A stretch of DNA of 64,000 nt, taken from assembly GCF_000424685.1 (NCBI RefSeq), contig NZ_AUKJ01000021.1:1-64000 (forward strand), given 5' to 3'. Numbering within the stretch: the first letter of the stretch is position 1; every line of letters starts with the position of its first letter. Made by a program: the position numbers and the translations under genes. This document shows, piece by piece, positions 10,135-19,402 of the stretch. This DNA is from Methylococcus capsulatus str. Texas = ATCC 19069 (lineage in GTDB: Bacteria > Pseudomonadota > Gammaproteobacteria > Methylococcales > Methylococcaceae). The notes beneath the pieces were generated by a model. That model was given only the letters and a program-made list of their open reading frames with translations, ran no database searches and was not told where the DNA came from.

Positions 10135-11334
10135 CTAGAGCGGCATCGACAGGTGACAGAAGAAGGTCTTGAGGTACTCGGTTTCCGGAATCGCGGGGTG
10201 AACCGGATGATCCGGCCCCTGGCAACCCTGGCCCAGGATCACCAAATGCCGATCCAGATGCCGGCTGCTGGTACGCAGGATGTCGTGCAGGGTGGAGCGC
10301 GGCAGATTGAATGAGCAGGAGGCCGACACCAGGACCCCACCGGGATTCAGCACTTGCATGGCCGCCTGGTTGAGCCGGTGGTAGGCTTCCACTCCCGCCT
10401 TGACGTCTTTCTTGCGCTTGATGAGGGCGGGCGGATCCGCCACGATCAGATCGTAGCGCTGGCGTTTGTGCCGAAGCTGCTTCAGGAATTCGAACACATC
10501 CTGGCGGATGAAGCCCATACGGTCCGCCACGCCATTGAGCCGGGCGTTTTCAGCGGCAAGCGCGAGCGCCGATTCGGAACTGTCCACGCAATCCACGGAT
10601 TCCGCCCCGCCCAGAGCCGCCTGCACCCCCCAGCCCCCGGTATACGAGAACAGATCGAGCACCCGCTGGCATTTCGACAACTGCGCCGCCACGGCCCGGT
10701 TCAGACGATGGTCGAAGAACCAACCGGTCTTCTGCCCCTCCACCGGATCGACCAGGAATCTCGCCCCGTTCTCCTCGATCGGTATCGGACCCTCGAGCGG
10801 CGCACCCAACACCCGGACATAATTCTCGAGCTTCTCGAACTGGCGCAGGCTCGAAGTGTTCTTCAACACCAGGGTGCGGGGTGAGAGCAGCTTGTCGAGC
10901 ACGTCCATCACCTGCTCCTGCAGCCGCTCCGCGCCGAGCGTGCTGGCCTGCAGCACCAGCACGTCGCCCAGGCGGTCGATCACCAGACCGGGCAGGCCGT
11001 CGCTTTCACCATACACCAGACGGTAATAAGGCTTGGCGAAAAGCATTTCGCGCAGATGCAGGGCCCTGCTCAGGCGCTTCAGCAGGAAGGCATGATCGAT
11101 CGCCACGCGATGGTCGCGGCTCAGAAGACGCGCGCAGATCAGCGATTCCGGGTTGACGTAAGCCAGACCCAACGGCTGTTGGCGGGAGTCCTCCACTATC
11201 ACGTATTCGCCAGGGGCAAACCGCTTGAGCGGCGTCTTCTCGCCATCCACCTCGTTGCTGAACACCCACAGGTGCCCCGCCCGCAAACGGCGCTCCTCGT
11301 TCTTCTTCAGCCGCAATACCGACAATTCAGACAT
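10135..11334 (-). CDS. rlmI: RlmI-type 23S rRNA (cytosine-C5) methyltransferase
   Basis: A 399-residue protein with an N-terminal PUA RNA-binding domain (about residues 1-75, HLWVFSNEVD) and a C-terminal SAM-dependent methyltransferase (LDLFSYTGGWGVQAA, VADPPALIKRKKD). SASCSFNL supplies the cysteine typical of m5C methyltransferases. In E. coli RlmI modifies C1962. It is convergent with prmC, with nine bases between them. Assignment to RlmI rather than the RlmK-type relative rests on the PUA-first architecture and the C-terminal cysteine. Confidence 0.85.
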   Translation of the reverse strand: MSELSVLRLKKNEERRLRAGHLWVFSNEVDGEKTPLKRFAPGEYVIVEDSRQQPLGLAYVNPESLICARLLSRDHRVAIDHAFLLKRLSRALHLREMLFAKPYYRLVYGESDGLPGLVIDRLGDVLVLQASTLGAERLQEQVMDVLDKLLSPRTLVLKNTSSLRQFEKLENYVRVLGAPLEGPIPIEENGARFLVDPVEGQKTGWFFDHRLNRAVAAQLSKCQRVLDLFSYTGGWGVQAALGGAESVDCVDSSESALALAAENARLNGVADRMGFIRQDVFEFLKQLRHKRQRYDLIVADPPALIKRKKDVKAGVEAYHRLNQAAMQVLNPGGVLVSASCSFNLPRSTLHDILRTSSRHLDRHLVILGQGCQGPDHPVHPAIPETEYLKTFFCHLSMPL

Positions 11335-11365
11335 ATCATCGCCAACCCAAGCGCCCCGGGGGCTT

Positions 11366-11401
11366 GAAAGAGAAAAGGCGGTTCCCGAACGGGAAGCGCC
11401 T
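11366..11401 (-). terminator. Rho-independent terminator after the zinc-ribbon gene
   Basis: Read on the minus strand, a GC-rich stem (arms at 11396-11401 and 11376-11381, extended by TTCCCG-TTCG-GGGAA-type pairing) is followed by the T-rich run TTTTCTCTTT. It lies just past the stop of the gene ending at 11414 and ahead of the rlmI start. Confidence 0.7.
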
Positions 11402-11413
11402 GAAAAAACGGGG

Positions 11414-12103
11414 TCAGATCAATTCGAAGGTGAAGCCGCTGATCTCCCGACTGGGCTTCGCCAGATCCAGACGGATTTCCAGAGATTTCCCGACCGGCAT
11501 CATGGACAGGCCGGATCCCTTCGGCAGATATTCCGCCGGTGAAAACACCCTGCCCGCCGCCGGCTTCCCCTGCCGATCGACCACACGCAGGACGATCGAA
11601 GGAAATACCTGGGCCGCCGTGGACTGGTTGGCCATGACCAGCCGGAATTCATAGCCACCGGTGGCGGGGACCGGCCGCAGGGTCCGCTCGACGATCTGGA
11701 TGGATTCGACGTCGCTGTAGGGGGGCACCTGGCATCCCACGGCATCGCACAGCATCACCAGCCACGGCCGCAGGGCTTCGTCCTGGGCAAAACGGGTGCT
11801 GCCGAAATAGGCCAGCTGGCCGAGCAACGCGATCGCCAGGGCGATGCTGCCGATACCCCAGGCCAGTCGGAGGAAAAACCCGGGGCGGGCGGGCCGGTCT
11901 TCTCTCCCCCTCCCTCCCCGGAACCAGCGCCCCGCCCCGGTCCTGGGCGGCCGCGAATACGGATCGGGAACACTTTCCTCCAATCCCGGCAGGGCATTGA
12001 AAACCCGCCCACAGTGGTCGCAGAGCATTACGCCCCGACCTTCCCGTAGCTGGCGCACCGAGATACCGTAAGCCGTACCGCAGGACGGGCAGCGGGTAAA
12101 CAC
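11414..12103 (-). CDS. Zinc-ribbon / DUF3426-type membrane protein
   Basis: A 229-residue protein starting at a GTG (12103) two bases past the prmA stop. The N-terminus has a zinc-ribbon with two CxxC pairs (FTRCPSCGTAYGIS and VMLCDHCGRVF). A proline/arginine-rich linker and one transmembrane segment (GSIALAIALLGQLAYF) follow. The C-terminal domain resembles the DUF3426 module (QIVERTLRPVPATGGYEFRLVMANQS). Such genes often follow prmA. Function unknown; a membrane-tethered regulator or assembly factor is possible. Confidence 0.8.
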   Translation of the reverse strand: MFTRCPSCGTAYGISVRQLREGRGVMLCDHCGRVFNALPGLEESVPDPYSRPPRTGAGRWFRGGRGREDRPARPGFFLRLAWGIGSIALAIALLGQLAYFGSTRFAQDEALRPWLVMLCDAVGCQVPPYSDVESIQIVERTLRPVPATGGYEFRLVMANQSTAAQVFPSIVLRVVDRQGKPAAGRVFSPAEYLPKGSGLSMMPVGKSLEIRLDLAKPSREISGFTFELI

Positions 12104-12105
12104 CT

Positions 12106-12987
12106 TCAGGTCCGTCTCACCCCGGCGAGCCGGACCCAGCCTTCTCGGAAGACCGCCGGCTCCATTTCGAAGCCCTTCCTCGCATAAACCGAGGCCACGG
12201 CATCCGCCTGCTCCGCCAGAATGCCCGAGAGCACGATCCGGCCCCCGGGGCGCACCCGCGAGCGCAGCGTGTCGGCCAATTCCATCAGCGGATTGGCCAA
12301 GATGTTCGCCAGTGCGATGTCGCTGTCGAAATCCGCCAGCTCGCCGGGCGAGGCGACCTCGATCCTGTCCCCGACCCGATTCTTTCGAGCATTTTCCACG
12401 GTGGCCGCCAGCGCTTGCGGATCGATGTCCACAGCATGGACGCCGGCGGCACCGAGCAGCGCCGCGGCAATGCCCAGGATGCCGGAGCCACAGCCATAAT
12501 CCAGCACCGATGCGCCGTGCAAATCCGCCGCATCCAGCCATTCCAGGCACAACGCGGTGGTCGGGTGGGTCCCGGTGCCGAATGCCAACCCCGGATCCAG
12601 CGACATTACCACGGCATCGGTATCCTCGACCGTGAAGCCGGTCGGGCAGACCCACAACCGGCTGCCGAAACGCATGGGCCGGAAATGTTCGAGCCAAGTC
12701 CGCTCCCAGACCTGGTCGGCCAGCGCTTCCTCGCTCCAGTCCCGAAGTCTTTCATCGCCGAACCGTCCGCCGAGTACCGAGCGGATCGCCGCCAGATCGC
12801 CCCCCTCCTCAAACAGCCCCACCACCCGGGTTTGCGCCCACACCGGGGTCGTCCCGGGCGGCGGTTCGAACAAAGGCTGGTCACCAGCGTCCAGGAAACT
12901 GACGGATAAGGCCCCCGCATCCATCAGCGCATCCGACACGTCTTCTGCCAGATCCTCGTCGACGGTCACCATCAATTGCTGCCACAT
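12106..12987 (-). CDS. prmA: Ribosomal protein L11 methyltransferase
   Basis: SAM-dependent trimethylation of ribosomal protein L11. The 293-residue protein has the N-terminal substrate-recognition domain (MWQQLMVTVDEDLAEDVSDAL). The methyltransferase motif LDYGCGSGILGIAA lies near residues 160-173 and NILANPL further on. The start at 12987 fits both the conserved N-terminus and the accC spacing (four bases). It is cotranscribed with accB-accC, a known association. Confidence 0.96.
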   Translation of the reverse strand: MWQQLMVTVDEDLAEDVSDALMDAGALSVSFLDAGDQPLFEPPPGTTPVWAQTRVVGLFEEGGDLAAIRSVLGGRFGDERLRDWSEEALADQVWERTWLEHFRPMRFGSRLWVCPTGFTVEDTDAVVMSLDPGLAFGTGTHPTTALCLEWLDAADLHGASVLDYGCGSGILGIAAALLGAAGVHAVDIDPQALAATVENARKNRVGDRIEVASPGELADFDSDIALANILANPLMELADTLRSRVRPGGRIVLSGILAEQADAVASVYARKGFEMEPAVFREGWVRLAGVRRT

Positions 12988-12991
12988 GGCT

Positions 12992-14338
12992 CTAGTGCTT
13001 GAGTCCCAGCTTCTGCTCCAGGTAATGAATGTTCTGCCCGCCCGCTTCGAAAGCACTGTCGTTGACGATATCGAGCAGCAGCGGAATGTTGCACTTGATT
13101 CCGCCGATCACCATCTCGTTCAAGGCCGTACGCATCCGGGCGATCGCTCCGGCGCGGGTCTCGCCATGGGCGATCAGCTTGCCGATCATCGAGTCGTAAT
13201 ACGGCGGCACGCGGTAGCCGTTATAGATGTGGGTCTCGACGCGGATACCCGGCCCGCCCGGCATGTGGAACTGCTCGATCAACCCCGGCGATGGCATGAA
13301 ATTGACGGGATCCTCCGCATTGATCCGGCATTCGATGGCATGCCCGCGCATTTCCACTTCGGCCTGGCGGATCGAAAGCAGCTCGCCAGCGGCGATCCGC
13401 AGCTGTTCCTTGACGATGTCGAAGCCGGTGACCATCTCGGTCACGGGGTGCTCGACCTGGACCCGGGTGTTCATTTCGATGAAATAGAACTGACCGTCCT
13501 GGTAGAGGAATTCGAACGTACCGGCGCCGAGATAACCGATCTCCCTGCATGCCTGCACGCAACGCATGCCCATCTCATCCCGCTGCGCCTGGGTGATGCC
13601 GGGTGCCGGCGCTTCTTCCACGACCTTCTGGTGGCGGCGCTGGGTGGAGCAATCACGCTCACCCAGATGAACCACGTTGCCGTATGAATCCGCGATCACC
13701 TGGAACTCGATGTGACGCGGATTCTCCAGAAACTTCTCCATGTATACCATGTCGTTCCCGAACGCGGCACCGGCCTCGCTCCGGGTCAGTTCGATGGAAG
13801 CGGCAAGACTGGCCTCGCTGTGCACGACCCGCATGCCGCGCCCGCCGCCGCCGCCGGCGGCCTTGATGATGATGGGAAAACCGATCCGTCTGGCGATTGC
13901 CAGATTCTCTTCCTCGTCGTCTCCCAGCGGACCGTCCGAGCCCGGCAGAGTGGGGATTCCGGCCTTTTTCATCGCTTCGATGGCCGCGACCTTGTCGCCC
14001 ATCATGCGGATGGTTTCCGGCCTCGGGCCGATGAAGATGAATCCGCTCTGAATCACCTTTTCAGCGAAATCGGCGTTTTCCGACAAAAAGCCATAGCCGG
14101 GATGGATGGCCAGAGCATCGGTGACCTCGGCGGCACTGATGATCGCCGGAACATTCAGATAACTGTCGCGCGATGGCGCCGGCCCGATGCAGACCGACTC
14201 GTCGGCCAAGCGCACGTGCTTGAGATCGCGATCCGCCTCGGAATGCACGGCGACGGCCTTGATGCCGAGCTCGCGGCAGGCCCGGAGGATGCGCAGGGCG
14301 ATTTCACCGCGATTGGCGATGACGACTTTACCTAGCAT
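12992..14338 (-). CDS. accC: Acetyl-CoA carboxylase, biotin carboxylase subunit
   Basis: ATP-dependent carboxylation of the biotin on AccB, the first half of the acetyl-CoA carboxylase reaction for fatty acid synthesis. 448 residues. Motifs: [14 protein letters not shown] at the N-terminus, the glycine-rich ATP-grasp loop [10 protein letters not shown] near residues 163-172, [21 protein letters not shown], and [16 protein letters not shown] with the catalytic residues. Downstream of accB by 42 bases. Confidence 0.98.
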   Translation of the reverse strand: MLGKVVIANRGEIALRILRACRELGIKAVAVHSEADRDLKHVRLADESVCIGPAPSRDSYLNVPAIISAAEVTDALAIHPGYGFLSENADFAEKVIQSGFIFIGPRPETIRMMGDKVAAIEAMKKAGIPTLPGSDGPLGDDEEENLAIARRIGFPIIIKAAGGGGGRGMRVVHSEASLAASIELTRSEAGAAFGNDMVYMEKFLENPRHIEFQVIADSYGNVVHLGERDCSTQRRHQKVVEEAPAPGITQAQRDEMGMRCVQACREIGYLGAGTFEFLYQDGQFYFIEMNTRVQVEHPVTEMVTGFDIVKEQLRIAAGELLSIRQAEVEMRGHAIECRINAEDPVNFMPSPGLIEQFHMPGGPGIRVETHIYNGYRVPPYYDSMIGKLIAHGETRAGAIARMRTALNEMVIGGIKCNIPLLLDIVNDSAFEAGGQNIHYLEQKLGLKH

Positions 14339-14380
14339 AGTGAGCACCTTGGAGACTGTTGAGCCGAAACGGGCCGCAGG

Positions 14381-14836
14381 CTATTCGATCACGAACAGCG
14401 GCTGGTTGTACTCCACGGGCTGACCGTTCTCCACCAGAATCCTGGTCACTATGCCGGCCTTGTCGGCTTCGATCTGATTGAGGATTTTCATCGCTTCGAT
14501 GATGCAGAGCGTGTCGCCGACTTCGACCCGCTGCCCCACTTCCACGAACGCCTTGGAACCGGGCGAGGGTGCCCGATAGAAAGTGCCCACCATGGGGGAC
14601 CGCACTTCGTGGCCGGTGGTTTCCTTGGCTGCTTCGGCGGGTGGCGTTGCCGGCTGCCCGGCCGGAACCTGGGACACCGCCGCGGGCACCGCCGTCGCCG
14701 CCACGGCAACGGGAGCCGCCACACTGGACGTGTAGCGACTGATACGGACGGACTCCTCACCTTCGCGAATTTCGATCTCCGCGATACCCGACTCCTCGAT
14801 GATATCGATCAGTTTTTTTATTTTTCTAATGTCCAT
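14381..14836 (-). CDS. accB: Biotin carboxyl carrier protein of acetyl-CoA carboxylase
   Basis: Carries biotin between AccC and the carboxyltransferase. 151 residues: an N-terminal helical region, an Ala/Pro-rich flexible linker (about residues 38-72) and the biotinyl domain with EAMKI, the acceptor being Lys117. The aroQ stop directly abuts its ATG. The aroQ-accB-accC order is the usual one. Confidence 0.98.
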   Translation of the reverse strand: MDIRKIKKLIDIIEESGIAEIEIREGEESVRISRYTSSVAAPVAVAATAVPAAVSQVPAGQPATPPAEAAKETTGHEVRSPMVGTFYRAPSPGSKAFVEVGQRVEVGDTLCIIEAMKILNQIEADKAGIVTRILVENGQPVEYNQPLFVIE

Positions 14837-15283
14837 CTATAACGACCTATGTGTCATTTGCAGGGCGGCCTGGAGCGCCAGTTCGTAGCCCATGGGGCCC
14901 AATCCGCAGATGACCCCCCTGGCAATATCGGAAAGATAGGAATGACGGCGGAACGGCTCGCGCGCATGAACGTTCGAAATGTGTACTTCAATGAAAGGCA
15001 CGGCGGTGGCCAGCAACGCATCGCGCAAAGCGACGCTGGTGTGGGTGAGGGCCCCGGGATTGATGATGATCATGTCGACCGCATCGCGGAACGCCTGGTG
15101 GATGCGTTCGATCAGAGCATGCTCGGCATTGCTCTGGAAGAAATCGATCGGCATGCCTGCCACCCTGGCCTGTGCCTGCAGACGCGATTCGATATCCGAA
15201 AGCGTGTCGCTGCCATAGATACCCGGCTCACGTACCCCCAACAGATTGAGGTTAGGCCCGTTCAGCACCAAGATACCCGCCAT
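14837..15283 (-). CDS. aroQ: 3-dehydroquinate dehydratase, type II
   Basis: Third step of the shikimate pathway. The 148-residue dodecameric type II enzyme shows [17 protein letters not shown] with the catalytic Arg and Tyr23 region, [27 protein letters not shown] and [14 protein letters not shown] with the active-site His. It is first in the aroQ-accBC-prmA series. Confidence 0.98.
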   Translation of the reverse strand: MAGILVLNGPNLNLLGVREPGIYGSDTLSDIESRLQAQARVAGMPIDFFQSNAEHALIERIHQAFRDAVDMIIINPGALTHTSVALRDALLATAVPFIEVHISNVHAREPFRRHSYLSDIARGVICGLGPMGYELALQAALQMTHRSL

Positions 15284-15393
15284 TGCGTGTGCCAGCTCTT
15301 AATTTCGATGAAATCGCCCAAACAGGCGGCGGTATTCTGCCGAAATGACGGTATCTTGTCCACAAATGCAGCCACACCCACCGTTGGCGGCGG

Positions 15394-15912
15394 TCAGCGG
15401 GGCGACAGGAGCCGCGGCCCGATGACCGCCAGAAAACCGTCCCGCGTCTGGGGCCCCAGGAAAGTCGCGAGCACCTGCCCGCGGATATCGAAAGCCACGG
15501 TGAAAGGCAAACCGCCCCCGGCGTCGCCGAGGCGGGCGGCCAACGCATCGCCGCCGCGCTCGCCGACCAGGATGCGATAGCCCACCGGCAGCCGCCGCAA
15601 AAACGCCGCAACCGCCGCCCGGTCCTCCAGCGCCAGCCCGACGACCTTGAGCCCGCGCGGACCGAATTCCGCCTGCAGTTCGTCGAGCACCGGCATCTCC
15701 TCACGACAGGGTTCGCACCAGCTTGCCCAGAAATTCAGCAGCAGCACCTCGGAATGCTCATCCGACAGACGCACCGGGCGCCCGGACATGTCGGGAAACA
15801 CCGATTCCGGCCCCTGCCAGTCGGTGGCTGCAACCGACAGCCAGCGCTGCGCCAGCGCCCCTGCCAGGAGAGCCGACACAGCGACCACGATCAGAAGGAA
15901 CCTATCGGACAC
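15394..15912 (-). CDS. TlpA/ResA-like membrane-anchored thioredoxin
   Basis: A 172-residue protein with one N-terminal anchor (FLLIVVAVSALLAGALA) and a periplasmic thioredoxin fold with the active site WCEPC near residues 65-69. A cis-proline region (GGGLPFTVAFDI) follows. The family reduces apocytochrome c cysteines or other periplasmic disulfides. Its start overlaps the end of dsbD by 11 bases, so DsbD is the likely electron donor. Substrate not known. Confidence 0.88.
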   Translation of the reverse strand: MSDRFLLIVVAVSALLAGALAQRWLSVAATDWQGPESVFPDMSGRPVRLSDEHSEVLLLNFWASWCEPCREEMPVLDELQAEFGPRGLKVVGLALEDRAAVAAFLRRLPVGYRILVGERGGDALAARLGDAGGGLPFTVAFDIRGQVLATFLGPQTRDGFLAVIGPRLLSPR

Positions 15913-18139
15913 CGTCGAACAGCCGCTCGAGGTGATGGACGAACTCTTCCGACTCGGTGAACCCCACCAGCCGGAAAGGTTTCCGCTCGCTCCGGTCGGG
16001 ACCGAAAAACAGGGTGGCTGGCGGACCGATCAGACCGAAGCGCTGCAGCAGCGCCTGGTCCTCATCGTCGTTTTCGGTGACGTCGGCCTTGAGCAGCACC
16101 ATCTCTTTCAGCTTCGCCTTGACCACGGGATCGCTGAAGGTATGACGCTCCATCTCCTTGCACGATACGCACCAGTCGGCGTAGAAATCGAGCATCACCC
16201 AGCGTCCTGCGGCAGCGGCTTCAGCCAGACGAGCCTCCAGATCCGCCAGGCTCGCCACCCTCACGAAAGGCGGCGGACTGGCATCGGCGACGGTAGCGGA
16301 GGCGCCGGCCACACCGCGCAAGGGCTGCAACGGATCGCGACTACCGACCGCCACCCCCAGCAGCATGAACACGCCATAGGCGACCATCGCCACACCCAGT
16401 CCTTTCCACAGCTTGCGCCAGCCCGAAGCCCCAGCGGGCAGCGCATCGAGCGCTCCCATGTACACGGCCGGCACGATGAGCAGCAGCGCCCACATCAGCA
16501 TGGCGAGGGAGAGAGGGACGATCCGCTCCAGCATCGATACCGCCACCGCCAGCATGGCTACGCCGAACACCGACTTGACGGTATTCATCCACATGCCGGC
16601 CTTGGGCAGCAGTTTGCCCGCCGAGGTCCCGACCGCCAGGAGCGGCAACCCCATACCCAGCCCCAGGGAAAACAGGGCGAGCCCGCCCAACAGCACATCG
16701 CCACTGCGGCCGATGTAGATCAGTGCACCCGCCAGCGGCGCCGCCACGCAAGGCCCCACGAGGCCGGCCGACAGCAGTCCCATCACGGCCGCGCCGACCA
16801 GGCTGCCAGCCTGCTGCCGCGAACTGAGCGCCGCGAGCCGCGACTGCAGGACGGTCGGGAGCTGAAGCTGGTAGAAGCCGAACATGGATAGCGCCAACAC
16901 CACGAACAGACCACTGAACACGCCGATCGCCCAGGGGTTCTGCAGTGCGACCTGGAGATTCGCACCGAACAGGGCGGCCAACACACCGAAGCAGGTGTAA
17001 GCCAAGGCATGGGCGAGCACATAGGCCAGCGAGAGCGAGAACGCCCGCCGCGTGGTGATCGCATGGCCATGACCCACGATGACGCCGGAAAGAATCGGGA
17101 TCATCGGGAAGATGCAGGGGGTGAAGGCGAGCAGGATGCCGAGACCGAGGAAGCTCAACAGGTTGAGCCAGAGGGAACCGCGCCAGAGTCCGTCGGCGAT
17201 GCGGTCCTGCTCGGTGATGAGGGTGGCTCCGACCATCGCCGAGACGCTTTTTCCTTCCGCAGCGGCTGGCAGAACGAGATCGATCGTCCTGGTCATCGGC
17301 GGATAACACACGCCGCTCTCGGCGCAGCCTTGGAAGCCGGCTTCCACGGTGACGGTGCGCGGACCGGCGTCAGTCCGGACCAAGGGGACGTCAACCGCGA
17401 CCTCGCCGTGGAAGACCTCCACCGCACCGAACTCTTCGTCGACCTTCGGCTCCCCGCGCGGGAACGTATAGTCTCCCAGGGCGACGCCCCCGGAATCGCG
17501 CAGGCTGATGCGGAATTTTTCCCGGTAGAGGTAATAACCGGGGGCGATCTGCCAACCGAGCCGGAGGATCTCCCCCGTGGGCGCCTCGGCGAAAAAGCGG
17601 AACGCCTGGTCCGGCGGCAGCAGGTCCCCGGTCGCCGCGCCGGTTCCGACGTTTCGAAGCGCACCGGCCAGACGCGTGAACGCGCCGCCACCGCTGATCG
17701 CACTGGTCTTCACCTCGACCCGCCGCTGATACGGCGGAAAACAGACGCCGGCATCGGCACACCCCTGCACCGTCACTTCCAGTTCCAGCGATTCCGGCAA
17801 TGCGGATTCCGCAACGAGAGGCAGCCGCACCTCGATGTGTCCCCGGTAAGTTTCGACTTCGCCGAAGAATGCATCGTGCTTCTTGTGGCCTTCCGGAAAG
17901 ACCGGCTCGCCCAGACGGACACCGGGGGTGCGCGATGCGAACTTGAATTTGCTCCGGTAAAGGTAATAGCCGTCCGCTATGTCCCACACCAGTGAAACCA
18001 CGCCGGCGCCGGACTGCCGGGCGGCTACCGGGAACGCCCGCTCCGGCGGCAGGAGGTCGCGGCCATCGACGGCGAGTGCCGGAATGCCGAGCAACCCCAA
18101 AATCAACAGCAAGCCAATCCGTTTCACGGCGTCACGCAT
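15902..18139 (-). CDS. dsbD: Thiol:disulfide interchange protein DsbD with duplicated N-terminal domain
   Basis: Carries electrons from cytoplasmic thioredoxin to periplasmic partners. After a signal peptide there are two tandem DsbD-alpha domains. Each has an LPPERAF/LPPDQAF start, a GYYLYR-KF segment and a CADAGVCFPP or CAESGVCYPP cysteine pair. E. coli DsbD has one. Then come eight or so membrane helices with the beta-domain cysteines (TPCIFPMIPIL, VGPCVAAPLAGAL) and a C-terminal thioredoxin domain with WCVSC. Starts at 18151, 18139 (ATG) or 18127 (GTG overlapping the cutA stop as GTGA) are all possible. Confidence 0.94.
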   Translation of the reverse strand: MRDAVKRIGLLLILGLLGIPALAVDGRDLLPPERAFPVAARQSGAGVVSLVWDIADGYYLYRSKFKFASRTPGVRLGEPVFPEGHKKHDAFFGEVETYRGHIEVRLPLVAESALPESLELEVTVQGCADAGVCFPPYQRRVEVKTSAISGGGAFTRLAGALRNVGTGAATGDLLPPDQAFRFFAEAPTGEILRLGWQIAPGYYLYREKFRISLRDSGGVALGDYTFPRGEPKVDEEFGAVEVFHGEVAVDVPLVRTDAGPRTVTVEAGFQGCAESGVCYPPMTRTIDLVLPAAAEGKSVSAMVGATLITEQDRIADGLWRGSLWLNLLSFLGLGILLAFTPCIFPMIPILSGVIVGHGHAITTRRAFSLSLAYVLAHALAYTCFGVLAALFGANLQVALQNPWAIGVFSGLFVVLALSMFGFYQLQLPTVLQSRLAALSSRQQAGSLVGAAVMGLLSAGLVGPCVAAPLAGALIYIGRSGDVLLGGLALFSLGLGMGLPLLAVGTSAGKLLPKAGMWMNTVKSVFGVAMLAVAVSMLERIVPLSLAMLMWALLLIVPAVYMGALDALPAGASGWRKLWKGLGVAMVAYGVFMLLGVAVGSRDPLQPLRGVAGASATVADASPPPFVRVASLADLEARLAEAAAAGRWVMLDFYADWCVSCKEMERHTFSDPVVKAKLKEMVLLKADVTENDDEDQALLQRFGLIGPPATLFFGPDRSERKPFRLVGFTESEEFVHHLERLFDGVR

Positions 18140-18447
18140 GATCCGACCCATTCGAGATATTCCGGCAATCCGCCCTGGATGGGGATCGCGATGATTTCTG
18201 GAAGTTCATAAGGGTGTCGCGCCCGCAGCCAGGACTGCAGCTCCGCCTGACGGGATGCCCGAGTCTTGGCCAACAGAAGACATTCCGCCGATTTCTCGAG
18301 AACACCCTGCCACCGATAGACCGACCGTACCCCGGCGACGATGTTCACGCAGGCAGCCAGCCTCCCTTCGACCAGCCCTTCCGCCAAAACACCGGCGGTT
18401 TCCTCATCCGGACAACTGCAAACGACTAGACAGTAGACCGATGTCAT
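18124..18447 (-). CDS. cutA: CutA1 divalent-cation tolerance protein
   Basis: A 107-residue trimeric CutA1 protein: VYCLVVCSCPDEETAGVLAEGLVEGRLAACVNI at the N-terminus, SVYRWQG, KTRASR and the HPYELPEIIAIPI core. Linked to copper tolerance in E. coli, though the biochemical role is unsettled. The cutA-dsbD order is conserved in several gammaproteobacteria and the two overlap here. It is divergent from fxsA with 47 bases between them. Confidence 0.95.
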   Translation of the reverse strand: MTSVYCLVVCSCPDEETAGVLAEGLVEGRLAACVNIVAGVRSVYRWQGVLEKSAECLLLAKTRASRQAELQSWLRARHPYELPEIIAIPIQGGLPEYLEWVGSCVTP

Positions 18448-18494
18448 GGGAAAAAGTGCGCCCCTTCTCTCAAAGATTACAGAAACCCGTATCG

Positions 18495-18926
18495 ATGAAT
18501 CCGTTGAAACTCGCCATCCTGGCGCTACTGCTGCTGCCGATCGCGGAAATCTACGTCCTGATCCGTGTCGGCAGCGTGCTCGGTTTCCTGCCGACCCTTA
18601 TGCTGCTCGGCTCGGCGGCACTGGCCGGTACTTATCTCATGCAAACCCAGGGACTGAAAACCTTCGGCCGTATCCAGCAAAGTCTGGAGGCCGGGCGGCT
18701 CCCGGCGCAGGACATGATTGAGGGCGGCCTGATCCTCGCTGCCGGCATCCTCCTACTGATACCCGGCTTCATTTCCGACGGGGCCAGCCTCGTGCTGCTG
18801 CTGCCGGCGTCGCGCCGCTGGCTGGCGGACCATCTCGTCAATCACGTGCTCCAGGGTTTCCAGCCGGCGGCTCCGCCCGATTCCGGTTCCCGCACGATCG
18901 AAGGTCAGTTCCGGCGCGAGGATTAG
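18495..18926 (+). CDS. fxsA: FxsA family cytoplasmic membrane protein
   Basis: A 143-residue membrane protein starting MNPLKLAILALLLLPIAEIYVL, with the family segment GTYLMQTQGLKTFGRIQ and a second hydrophobic block (LILAAGILLLIPGFISD). FxsA is known in E. coli for easing exclusion of phage T7 by the F plasmid; its normal job is unknown. A longer upstream reading frame exists, but only from this ATG does the family sequence start. Confidence 0.92.
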   Translation: MNPLKLAILALLLLPIAEIYVLIRVGSVLGFLPTLMLLGSAALAGTYLMQTQGLKTFGRIQQSLEAGRLPAQDMIEGGLILAAGILLLIPGFISDGASLVLLLPASRRWLADHLVNHVLQGFQPAAPPDSGSRTIEGQFRRED

Positions 18927-18964
18927 GCAGGGCGCCTCCCTGCGCCCGGAGAGACCGAGGCCCG

Positions 18965-19228
18965 TCAGTGGGACTCGGTACCGGAATGGGAACCGCTGTC
19001 GGGGGCCGGTTCATTCGGATCGACGGTGCTCTTGGAGAGGCCGGAATACACCGGACACCAGCGCATGAACGCGGTGGCCACGAGGACGATGCCGATCAGC
19101 AACAGGAAGACGTTGCCGAGGAACACCGAAAGCAGCAGAGCCGCGGCGCCACCCATCATGCGGTACTGGCGATCTTTCAGGCCGACGTTGAGCTCACGTT
19201 TCAACATTTTCTTATAATCAAAAGCCAT
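18965..19228 (-). CDS. Small YgaP-like (DUF2892) membrane protein
   Basis: 87 residues from an ATG at 19228 with a good GGAGG ribosome site at 19236-19240. A positively charged N-terminus (DYKKMLKRELNVGLKDRQYR) leads into two closely spaced membrane helices and the CPVYSGL ending typical of the DUF2892 inner-membrane module. A Ser/His-rich acidic tail follows. Function unknown. Confidence 0.82.
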   Translation of the reverse strand: MAFDYKKMLKRELNVGLKDRQYRMMGGAAALLLSVFLGNVFLLLIGIVLVATAFMRWCPVYSGLSKSTVDPNEPAPDSGSHSGTESH

Positions 19229-19402
19229 GTCATAACCTCCTCTTGAACGTGCGGTCGCTTGACGGAAAACCCGTGCCCTCTGCGGATGGAGGACCGGGCG
19301 AGGAAAACGGGCATGGCGCATCGGGCCATATCCGTGGGGTAAAGCTGCTCGATTGTGCAGGCTCCCCAGGTCTTGCGCAAGACGGGTGTAAAATGCCCAT
19401 CT

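Noticed and set aside
11408-11419. Short match GGGGTCAGATCA also seen near 40790
   Set aside because: Only 12 bases at the ends of two unrelated genes; no flanking similarity, so it is taken as chance.
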